Shown here: positions 1 to 4,762 of the stretch, in pieces
Numbering within the stretch: the first letter of the stretch is position 1
How the letters are laid out: every line of letters begins with the position of its first letter
Assembly: GCA_964543275.1 (NCBI GenBank)
Contig: CAZIWW010000033.1
Location: 1-7,923 of the forward strand
From: CAZIWW01 sp964543275
GTDB lineage: Bacteria; Patescibacteriota; Minisyncoccia; Moranbacterales; UBA11712
Direction: 5' to 3'
DNA length: 7,923 nt
Translations under genes and position numbers: made by a program
Notes under the pieces: generated by a model
Database searches by the model: none
Seen by the model: the letters and a program-made list of their open reading frames with translations, nothing else
Told to the model about the DNA's origin: nothing

Positions 1-184
1 CAACAATCTGTGTCCCGCCAGTGATTATGTTCGTGGAGCCTTGATACTGACCTTGGTTACATCCATACCCGGAAGGCGGACAAGGAGGATTACAAGGATT
101 ACAGAAAGCCTGCGCCCAGGCAAAAGAATCGCCCAGTAACAGCAACCCCGCCACCAAAAATAATAAAGCCGCTGTCTTCTTCAT
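1..184 (-). CDS. Secreted Cys-rich protein, N-terminal part (truncated by window edge)
   Basis: Partial gene, read by reverse-complementing the left edge; it has no stop before position 1, so only the first 61 residues are visible. It starts at ATG 184 behind a strong Shine-Dalgarno sequence (GGAGGT, six bases upstream of the ATG). Residues 1-26 form a textbook Sec signal peptide: MKK, a Leu/Ala-rich core, then AWAQA before a likely cut ahead of FCNPC. The mature start is strikingly rich in Cys, Pro and Asn (CNPCNPPCPP, then YGCNQG), giving four Cys in about 16 residues, followed by a Ser/Thr/Gly/Gln stretch (TNIITGGTQIV). I do not recognise a family. It follows another secreted Cys-containing gene (265-789) in the same direction, separated by a hairpin. 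The Cys cluster suggests disulfides or metal binding outside the cell; this is inference. Confidence 0.75.
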   Translation of the reverse strand, partial: MKKTAALLFLVAGLLLLGDSFAWAQAFCNPCNPPCPPSGYGCNQGQYQGSTNIITGGTQIV

Positions 185-208
185 ACTCACACCTCCATGT
201 ATATAATG

Positions 209-239
209 AGCCCGAAGGAGAAAATTCCTCCTCCGGGCT
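209..239 (-). terminator. Hairpin between the two secreted-protein genes, possible terminator
   Basis: Arms 209-220 (agcccgaaggag) and 228-239 (ctcctccgggct) pair over 12 positions with one A-C mismatch around a 7-nt loop. It starts 25 nt past the stop of the 174-aa gene on the minus strand. The tail after the stem (CATTATATAC) is AT-rich but not a clean U-run, so it may be a leaky terminator or a 3'-end stabilising stem that sets different levels for the two genes. Confidence 0.5.
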
Positions 240-264
240 TGGTTATCTAGATATTGCTGGTAGT

Positions 265-789
265 TTAGATGGCGCCGCCACCGATGACCTGGGTCTGGCA
301 ACCGGTGTAGCTATGGCTGGCCGTGCCACCGGGCACGTGAACCGTAGAATTCAAACGTAGATTCTGAGTCTGAATCCCACCCGCACCGGTAATGGCCATG
401 CTACCGGCGGTCGCCGCTGTGCCGGCAAGCTGGGTCATCTTCACGTCGCCAACCAAGGCGTAACTTGCCTGCTTGATCTTGTAGCAGGACAGAGTGCTAC
501 TCTTGGTCTTGGCCACGGTCAGACCAACTTGACCCACGCCCATCACTCCGGCGCACGGGACACAGTTGACGGCCCCAAAGCCGGTGCCATTGATTTCAAG
601 CACGGTCTTCTGGGAGCGGACCATCCCTGCCTCGCTGGCGACCGATTTCACCGGACCCTGACTCCATGTGGCGGATTGGCTCATGTAGATTTTCGCGTCA
701 CCAGCACCACCGCAGGTCGCCATGGCCTGGGCAGCGAAGAACATGACTGCCAACGCGGCAATCGCCAATAGGAAAATTTTCTTTTTCAC
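265..789 (-). CDS. Secreted Gly/Ala/Thr/Ser-rich protein of unknown function with five cysteines
   Basis: A 174-aa protein starting at GTG 789 and ending in TAA. The start is set by AAGGAG six bases upstream. A Sec signal peptide covers residues 1-24 (MKKK, a hydrophobic core, then AQAMA before the cut at Thr25-Cys26). The mature protein is low in charge and rich in Gly, Ala, Thr and Ser, with alternating polar/apolar stretches around residues 88-150 that look like beta-strands. Cysteines are at 26, 76, 79 (NCVPC), 102 and 164; the odd number would leave at least one free or intermolecular. The C-terminus is GCQTQVIGGGAI. I do not recognise a family. The composition suits an exported structural, surface or fibre-forming protein, but nothing proves it. 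The gene is GC-rich (58% in 421-480 by hand count), unlike most of the window. A short Cys-rich secreted gene follows. Confidence 0.8.
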   Translation of the reverse strand: MKKKIFLLAIAALAVMFFAAQAMATCGGAGDAKIYMSQSATWSQGPVKSVASEAGMVRSQKTVLEINGTGFGAVNCVPCAGVMGVGQVGLTVAKTKSSTLSCYKIKQASYALVGDVKMTQLAGTAATAGSMAITGAGGIQTQNLRLNSTVHVPGGTASHSYTGCQTQVIGGGAI

Positions 790-854
790 GTCTCTCTCCT
801 TTTTTAATGTTTTAATTTAATTCCGAATTTCGATTAACAACCGCATCTTAATGA

Positions 855-893
855 ATTTTAAAGTACTGTCCCCGTTATCACCTCCTTTTTCTC
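855..893 (-). promoter_or_regulatory. Orphan Shine-Dalgarno-like block plus GGGGACAGT motif in the leader of the 174-aa gene
   Basis: On the minus strand this stretch reads AAAAAGGAGGTGATAACG and continues with GGGGACAGTACTTTAAAA. The first part is an almost full complement of the 16S rRNA 3' end, yet no ATG, GTG or TTG opens a useful frame 5-12 bases downstream (the embedded GTG frame closes after seven codons). The second part resembles the GGGGACAGT end motif that I associate with REP/IS200-type transposase-linked repeats. It could be a remnant of a mobile element or a ribosome-standby site for the real start at 789. Function unproven. Confidence 0.3.
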
Positions 894-898
894 CACCT

Positions 899-916
899 GC
901 AACTAGAGTTAGTTGC
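899..916. repeat. Perfect 7-bp hairpin downstream of the lipoprotein gene
   Basis: Arms gcaacta (899-905) and tagttgc (910-916) enclose the 4-nt loop gagt. It lies 26 bases past the lipoprotein stop on the minus strand. The following minus-strand bases (AGGTGGAGAAAAAG) are A/G-rich and not U-rich, so it is not a canonical intrinsic terminator. It may be a 3'-end stem-loop. Confidence 0.4.
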
Positions 917-942
917 GACGGGAGTTGGATATATAAAAACCG

Positions 943-1527
943 TTATTTCGAAGTGTCTGATGGAGATACATAGACTATACTCGCCTTTAACGGCCTCTGG
1001 AAAGCCGATCGCCCGCTTTCACCAGTCGGAGAAATTTCCACTTCCATCCGATAAATTTCACCTTTCTTAGTCGGATCCGGAGGTGGGCAATCAATTTCGT
1101 ATTCAAGAATATCAGAAAATGTCCGTTTAATTTTCTCAATCTGTGGTTCCTTATTCTCTCCCTTGAAAACTTTCTTCGTTAATTCATATGTTCTGAACAC
1201 CTTGTTGAAAATAACTGTCCTTAGGAAAATCTTAGAGGTGTTCGGTGTCCAGATCAACACCTTTGAAAAATCCAGAGGCTCCTTATACTTCACGACTTCG
1301 GAATCATTTCCCTTTTTCAAACGAACGTTATATTCCCGATAAGCCGTGAAGAAGACCGTCATAGACTGGTCCGGAGTAAATGCCACGCGTTCCAGAGGAG
1401 AAAGCGCGTTGCTGTTGAAATAAAACACTCTCTTGCCCGCAAGATTTTCGGTCGTCGCACATCCGAAAACCATAAGCGCACACAGCAAGAACAACAAGAA
1501 CAACCAAACACTCCTTATCATCATCAT
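943..1527 (-). CDS. Putative lipoprotein of unknown function
   Basis: A 194-aa protein if begun at ATG 1527, the first of three consecutive ATGs; GGAAGGGG lies just upstream, so 1524 or 1521 are also possible. An in-frame TTG/GTG extension to 1548 lacks a better ribosome site and was left out. Residues 1-22 are a type II signal peptide (MMMIRS, a long Leu/Phe core) ending in the lipobox VFGC, so Cys23 should be lipidated; Phe at -2 is slightly unusual. The mature part starts ATTENLAGKR and is a mixed alpha/beta soluble domain with many Lys and Glu and no transmembrane segment. A lone CPPPDP patch lies near the C-terminal third, giving a second Cys. I recognise no family. It stands alone, with about 500 bp of empty DNA upstream and a small secreted gene downstream. 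Confidence 0.75.
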   Translation of the reverse strand: MMMIRSVWLFLLFLLCALMVFGCATTENLAGKRVFYFNSNALSPLERVAFTPDQSMTVFFTAYREYNVRLKKGNDSEVVKYKEPLDFSKVLIWTPNTSKIFLRTVIFNKVFRTYELTKKVFKGENKEPQIEKIKRTFSDILEYEIDCPPPDPTKKGEIYRMEVEISPTGESGRSAFQRPLKASIVYVSPSDTSK

Positions 1528-1594
1528 TACACCCCTTCCGCTCACCAAATAAAACGCAAGATTTGGTGAAAATTTTTAACGTTCTTTTAAGTTA

Positions 1595-1612
1595 GGCTTT
1601 CGGACATAAGCC
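1595..1612 (-). promoter_or_regulatory. Short hairpin in the lipoprotein leader
   Basis: ggctt (1595-1599) pairs with aagcc (1608-1612) around an 8-nt loop. It falls inside a 10-codon mini-ORF (ATG 1624 to TAA 1592, MDSYGLCPKA) preceded by AAGGAATGGAG. About 65 bases separate it from the lipoprotein start. It may be nothing more than chance; I know of no riboswitch with this core. Confidence 0.2.
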
Positions 1613-1931
1613 ATAACTATCCATAACTCCATTCCTTAATTTCTCATGTAGTCTTAAATACAAGCATCTTTCTCTAAACCGCGCAACCCCAACTGTGGAT
1701 AGAGAAATTTTTTTTATGGTGTAATTAAAACTTGACAAGCCTTTAAGTCCTGTTGTGTTGTATTAATTTATCTCCCAAAAATTTTACACGACAAAGAAAT
1801 AATCCTAGTTTTTATACTAGTAATACAAACCTATAAGTATTTTGTCTCAAAACACAGGATTGCTCGCGCAGAGTCAGGTTACAAACCCGAACCTCATATT
1901 TCCAATTCTGCTATTCTATGCAGGAGCAAGA

Positions 1932-1952
1932 TTACTCCTTACTCCTTACTCC
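1932..1952. repeat. Three tandem copies of heptamer TTACTCC
   Basis: TTACTCC occurs three times head to tail (1932-1938, 1939-1945, 1946-1952), followed by a partial fourth (TTAT). Read on the minus strand it is GGAGTAA repeated. The period of seven rules out a simple codon repeat. It is a small slippage-type repeat in non-coding DNA. Confidence 0.85.
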
Positions 1953-2040
1953 TTATAATTCACAAAGGGTAAACTATGATGTGAAGCAGGTTACCTGTCC
2001 GCCGACAGACGGGCAAACTTGCTCCCGCGTGAAATTAAAG

Positions 2041-2071
2041 AAGCTAGACTTCCATAATGGAAGTCTAGCTT
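2041..2071 (-). terminator. Intrinsic terminator of trxB
   Basis: A perfect 14-bp stem: aagctagacttcca (2041-2054) pairs with tggaagtctagctt (2058-2071) around a 3-nt loop. It begins 26 bases past the trxB stop codon. An A-rich stretch precedes it and CTTTAATTT follows on the minus strand, a moderate U-tract. It is the strongest hairpin of its size in the window and closes the trx cluster. Confidence 0.75.
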
Positions 2072-2097
2072 CCTCTTCTTCGCACTTTTTTAAAAAA

Positions 2098-3021
2098 TTA
2101 AGAAGTCTGCAGTTTTTTATAAACACTCCCCGCCGCCACTGCTCCTTCGGCCGCCGCGGTAATAATCTGCCTTACTTTATCCGAGCCGGTAGTCACGTCG
2201 CCGGCGGCGTAAACGCCGGGAACATTGGTGCTCTGATCGGGATTGACTTTAATAAACCCCTGCTCGTCCGTTTCCACTCCCAAGTTTTTAATAATTTCGT
2301 CTCTTGGTTCGCTCCCGATCTCAATAAAAACTCCCTGCAAGTCTAAGTAAGTTTTATCTTTGTAAGGATTGTCTAAAATAACTTTCTCTACAAAATCTTT
2401 TCCCTTAATTTCAAGAATGTTAGTGCGGTAAATTACAGTAATTTTATCGCTGGCGTCTATTTTTTCCTTAAAAGCTGGATCGCATCTCAGCTTTTCTTTT
2501 CTGTAAATTAAATAAACTTTGGAAGCGTATTCGGCCAAGAGTAGAGCCGCCATAGCCGCGCTATTGGCGCCGCCTATAACCGAAACAATTTTACCTCTAA
2601 AAAAAGCCGCGTCGCAAGTAGCGCAATAAGAAACTCCTTTTCCCTTGAATTTCTCTTCTCCCGGAATATTCATCTTGCGGTATTCGGTTCCTATAGTTAG
2701 CAGAATATTCTTAGCCGTGTATTTATTTTCCGAAGCGGCTACCCTGAAATCGCCATTCATTTTTTTAATATCTATAATCGATTCCATTTTAATCTCCGCT
2801 CCCAAATTTCTCACCTGTTCAATCATTTTTTGAGCCAAATCAAAACCAGAGATGGAAACAAACCCTGGATAATTTTCGATTTCGTGGATCTCGTTTAGTT
2901 GTCCGCCCGGCTCCGCGGAAAAAACCAGATGCTTCAGCCGATAGCGGGAAGCGTAAACCGAAGCCGTGAGCCCAGCCGGACCACCGCCGATTATAATAAG
3001 ATCGTAAGCATTACCCTTCAT
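2098..3021 (-). CDS. trxB: Thioredoxin reductase
   Basis: FAD-dependent reductase that passes electrons from a nicotinamide cofactor to thioredoxin in the cytoplasm. The 307-aa product has the usual length. Visible motifs: FAD-binding GGGPAG (12-17), ENYPGF (49-54), redox-active CATC (133-136), the second Rossmann motif VIGGANSA (148-155), and the C-terminal FAD motif AAGD (272-275) followed by the usual RQIITAAAEG helix. The NADPH-selecting HRRxxxR motif is altered to YRKEKLR (173-179): His is Tyr and one Arg is Lys, so cofactor choice should be checked. I start it at ATG 3021, with AAAGG eight bases upstream. An in-frame extension to 3111 adds 30 residues translated from the inverted repeat next door, and they precede the conserved start of the family. 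Its partner trxA lies upstream, separated by an IVS-like insertion. Confidence 0.95.
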   Translation of the reverse strand: MKGNAYDLIIIGGGPAGLTASVYASRYRLKHLVFSAEPGGQLNEIHEIENYPGFVSISGFDLAQKMIEQVRNLGAEIKMESIIDIKKMNGDFRVAASENKYTAKNILLTIGTEYRKMNIPGEEKFKGKGVSYCATCDAAFFRGKIVSVIGGANSAAMAALLLAEYASKVYLIYRKEKLRCDPAFKEKIDASDKITVIYRTNILEIKGKDFVEKVILDNPYKDKTYLDLQGVFIEIGSEPRDEIIKNLGVETDEQGFIKVNPDQSTNVPGVYAAGDVTTGSDKVRQIITAAAEGAVAAGSVYKKLQTS

Positions 3022-3064
3022 AAATAACGCCTTTAGTTTAGAATCAACACTTCTCCTCAAGTAA

Positions 3065-3540
3065 AAATTCGAAATCTGAAGCACGAAATTCGAAACAATA
3101 TCTAAATTCAAAATTCAAATACTCAAACCCTACTCGGACTTTCTCACAATAGAGCCGAAAATCAACATTAGCTCGTTTGCCTCTTTTAGTAACTCTCGTC
3201 TTTCCTTTTCTAAAGTTAAATTATTCATAACACCTACAAGCTCCAGCCAAAATTTACTTTCCTTTGATTCTTTTCGGCAAATTTTTATTCTCATTAGAAA
3301 ATCCTTCTTACTTAGAGTCTCGTTAGCCTCAATATAATTAGCGCCCATTGAACCAGTTGACCTAACAAGCTGCTTTCCATCTTCAATATTTGATATTGTA
3401 CGAGGTAATTTTTTTTACAAAGCCTCTAGCTCTTTTAGCAAACTTTAGTGTCCGATCTTCTAAATCGTATTGTTTCGAATTTTGAGTTTTAGTCATTTGA
3501 ATTTGTCTCGGATTTCGATATTCGAATTTCAGATTTTCAA
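3065..3540. mobile_element. IVS-like element with inverted-repeat ends inserted between trxA and trxB
   Basis: The decayed four-helix-bundle gene is flanked by similar sequences in opposite orientation: plus-strand 3069-3127 and minus-strand 3540-3481. Shared blocks in the same order are aaatctgaa, tcgaaa, aaattcaaat and actcaaa; in addition aattcgaaacaata (14 of 14) occurs at 3087-3100 and inverted at 3468-3481. Genes of this protein family are known from 23S rRNA intervening sequences, whose ends pair into a stem that RNase III removes. Here the element lies between two protein genes that normally work together. The outer borders are approximate: one end touches the trxA stop codon and the other comes within about 45 bases of the trxB start. 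Confidence 0.55.
3130..3496 (-). pseudogene. Four-helix-bundle protein (23S rRNA intervening-sequence type), frameshifted
   Basis: Starts at ATG 3496 (MTKTQNSKQYDLEDRTLKFA) and runs into a run of eight A (plus-strand T at 3409-3416). As written, the frame then stops after 37 codons. Removing one A joins GFVKK to LPRTISNIEDGKQLVRSTGS and on to MGANYIEANE, giving an intact 121-residue protein, the normal size of this family. The hallmark blocks are LEDRTLKFAKRAR, KQLVRSTGSMGANYIEANE and KESKFWLELV. The family is a small all-helical bundle; members form ring-like pentamers and related ones bind nucleic acid (the Avd protein of diversity-generating retroelements). Either a sequencing or assembly slip in the homopolymer or a real frameshift explains the break; slippage at A8 could also restore some product. 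The shorter reading frame starting at 3348 is only its C-terminal part. Confidence 0.85.
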
Positions 3541-3848
3541 AACTTCTCTAACTCTTCCATCAGCACTTCCTTCGCTTGAACTCCCACAAATTGTTTCACA
3601 ATAGTCCCGTCTTTGAAAATAATCAGAGTCGGGATAGACATCACGCCGTATTCTCCCGCCACGGCTTGGTTTTCATCGACATTTAATTTTCCTATCTTGA
3701 CTTTTCCAGACAGATCTTTTTCTAATTCTTCCAAAATAGGTCCCATCATTTGGCATGGACCGCACCAGGGCGCCCAAAAATCAACCAGCACCGGCTGATC
3801 ACTTTTTAAGACTTCCTGCTCAAAATTTTGATCGGTAAATTGCAACAT
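3537..3848 (-). CDS. trxA: Thioredoxin
   Basis: A 103-aa cytoplasmic thioredoxin, the family's usual length, which reduces disulfides in target proteins and is recharged by thioredoxin reductase (encoded just downstream). The classic active site WCGPC is at 28-32, preceded by the DFWAPWC block with the buried Asp23; the cis-proline loop is SIPT (Pro73), followed by FKDG and a conserved Gly near residue 89. The start is ATG 3848 with GGAAGAG (3855-3861) six bases upstream. That ribosome site overlaps one arm of a short hairpin (3857-3878). The TGA stop lies at the edge of the inverted-repeat element that separates it from trxB. It follows uppS by 66 bases, so co-transcription with uppS is likely unless the hairpins between them stop transcription. 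Confidence 0.96.
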   Translation of the reverse strand: MLQFTDQNFEQEVLKSDQPVLVDFWAPWCGPCQMMGPILEELEKDLSGKVKIGKLNVDENQAVAGEYGVMSIPTLIIFKDGTIVKQFVGVQAKEVLMEELEKF

Positions 3849-3856
3849 ATTTTTCT

Positions 3857-3878
3857 CTTCCGGAGCTAAGCTCCGAAG
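3857..3878 (-). promoter_or_regulatory. Hairpin overlapping the trxA ribosome binding site
   Basis: cggagc (3861-3866) and gctccg (3870-3875) pair around a taa loop. Three further pairs (3857-3859 with 3876-3878) form below a single bulged C. The presumed trxA Shine-Dalgarno GGAAGAG (3855-3861 on the minus strand) sits in the 3' arm, so the folded RNA could hide it. Confidence 0.4.
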
Positions 3879-3883
3879 AAATG

Positions 3884-3904
3884 TCCCAGAGCTCGGCTCT
3901 TGGA
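3884..3904. repeat. REP-like palindrome, copy 1 (uppS-trxA spacer)
   Basis: The 21-mer starts tcccagagctcggctct and matches the copy at 7888-7908 in 20 of 21 bases. It folds as 8 of 9 pairs around loop tcg. It begins about ten bases past the uppS stop codon, and the minus-strand sequence after it (ACATTTCTTC) is modestly U-rich, so it might also act as a weak terminator for uppS. Confidence 0.6.
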
Positions 3905-3914
3905 TTTTAATAGC

Positions 3915-4628
3915 TTACCCTCCAAATCTCCTCCCCCTTAAAGAAAAATCTTTAATAGCCTTTTGAAGTTCGTCCCCGTTAAAGTCCGGCCATTTCATTT
4001 CGGTAAAATAAAGTTGAGCGTTGGCGATATCCCACATCATAAATCCAGCGCTCATATGAGGCTCGCCGCCGGTGCGAATAAGGAGATCGACGGGGGGCAG
4101 ATCTCTAGTCATTAAGTTCTCTTTAAGCACTCCGGCAGTCACCTTTGCTTTGCTCTTACACTTTTTAACCACACTCTTCACCGCCTCCACCATATCGTCA
4201 TCGCCGCTGTAAGCTAAAAGAAAATTAAGGAAATAATCCTTATAATCTTTCGTCCTTTCGATGCATTCTTTAATAATTTTCTTGAGCGAGTCTGGAAATT
4301 GCTCTTCCCATCTGCCAACCACATTTATTTTCACTCTATTTTTGTGAATATCCTCGCTGTCAATTAGTTTCTTAAAATAGCGTTTATAAATATCTAAAAG
4401 AGCCTTTTTTTCTCGAAATGGTCTTTTTTTAAGATTATCCACCGACGATCCCCAAAAAGTAAGATGCTTTATTCCCAAATCAAAAGCTGTCCGCAATACT
4501 CGTTCTAGATTTTTAGCTCCTTCTTCGTGTCCCTCCCACGGCTTCAGTCCCCGCGCCCGCGCCCAGCGTCGATTGCCGTCGGGAATGACGGCTACATGAA
4601 AGGGGATATTCTTAATTTTTCCTGACAT
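3915..4628 (-). CDS. uppS: Isoprenyl transferase (undecaprenyl diphosphate synthase family)
   Basis: Cis-prenyltransferase that adds isopentenyl units to farnesyl diphosphate to make the long-chain lipid carrier for cell-wall precursors; it acts at the inner face of the membrane. The 237-aa product has all the family blocks: PDGNRRW (16-22, with the diphosphate-binding Asp17), the hydrophobic-cleft segment FWGSSVDN (58-65), RTGGE (185-189), LYFTEMKWPDF (206-216) and the C-terminal RRFGG. Departures from the E. coli type are Pro16 for Met, NRRW for NGRW, YSGDDDM (140-146) in place of YGGRWD, and a slightly longer GEPHMSAGFMMW block; these match what I remember of Patescibacteria enzymes. Start chosen at ATG 4628; an in-frame TTG at 4646 adds six residues without merit. 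There is no clear Shine-Dalgarno site; a terminator-like hairpin lies just upstream. Confidence 0.93.
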   Translation of the reverse strand: MSGKIKNIPFHVAVIPDGNRRWARARGLKPWEGHEEGAKNLERVLRTAFDLGIKHLTFWGSSVDNLKKRPFREKKALLDIYKRYFKKLIDSEDIHKNRVKINVVGRWEEQFPDSLKKIIKECIERTKDYKDYFLNFLLAYSGDDDMVEAVKSVVKKCKSKAKVTAGVLKENLMTRDLPPVDLLIRTGGEPHMSAGFMMWDIANAQLYFTEMKWPDFNGDELQKAIKDFSLRGRRFGG

Positions 4629-4646
4629 ATAACTGTAACAAAACAA

Positions 4647-4675
4647 AACTTAGGAAGAAAAACTTTCCTAAAAGT
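4647..4675 (-). terminator. Terminator-like hairpin immediately upstream of uppS (possible attenuator)
   Basis: Arms 4647-4656 and 4665-4675 pair (core taggaa/ttccta plus four outer pairs around one bulged A). On the minus strand the stem is followed by TTTGTTTTGTTACAG, a U-rich tract. It ends 18 bases before the uppS ATG and lies downstream of the promoter candidate at 4723-4751, so it sits where a leader attenuator would. It could instead end ispG read-through transcripts. The stem is AT-rich and not very stable. Confidence 0.4.
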
Positions 4676-4722
4676 ATTTTGACTTAGATTAAGGTCTTAT
4701 TACTCTCCACCCATTGGTGATA

Positions 4723-4751
4723 ATTGTAAGGGAAAAACGATTGCGAAGCAA
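4723..4751 (-). promoter_or_regulatory. Candidate sigma-70-type promoter for uppS
   Basis: Minus strand: TTGCTT (4746-4751), 17 bases, TACAAT (4723-4728, five of six to consensus). The start of transcription would be near 4716, giving an 88-base leader that contains the terminator-like hairpin. The -35 box matches only three of six, so the call rests mainly on the -10 and spacing. Confidence 0.35.
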
Positions 4752-4762
4752 GTCCAAGCAAA

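Larger units (their letters stand above)
1549..2040. other. Gene-free spacer between trxB and the lipoprotein gene
   Basis: AT-rich stretch with no convincing gene on either strand. Things visible in it: a weak minus-strand promoter-like pair (TTGTCA with TAAAAA 16 bases on, 1716-1738); a plus-strand TTGACA at 1733-1738 with only a poor -10; a 10-codon minus-strand mini-ORF at 1592-1624 containing a short hairpin; a triple heptamer at 1932-1952; an inverted repeat ggagcaag/cttgctcc (1923-1930 and 2020-2027); and short palindromes (caggttacctg; ctgtc/gacag) around 1986-2008. It probably holds the promoter and leader of the lipoprotein gene plus degenerate dispersed repeats. Confidence 0.6.

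Noticed and set aside
1733..1766. Plus-strand TTGACA as a promoter
   Set aside because: At the usual spacing the -10 is TGTTGT (three of six) and there is no plus-strand gene or structured RNA behind it; TTGACA is also part of a chance palindrome cttgacaag.
1873..1896. T-arm-like stretch GGTTCGGGTTTG on the minus strand suggesting a tRNA
   Set aside because: The stem and 7-base loop do not form in tRNA register, and no acceptor, anticodon or D-arm can be placed around it.
1918..2346. Plus-strand 142-codon reading frame overlapping the trxB end
   Set aside because: Its second half is the antisense of trxB, its first part includes the heptamer repeat and the trxB terminator, and the product has no recognisable pattern or ribosome site.
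3022..3111. 30-residue N-terminal extension of TrxB
   Set aside because: It is translated from the inverted-repeat arm of the IVS-like element; ATG 3021 has its own AAAGG site and gives the standard family start.
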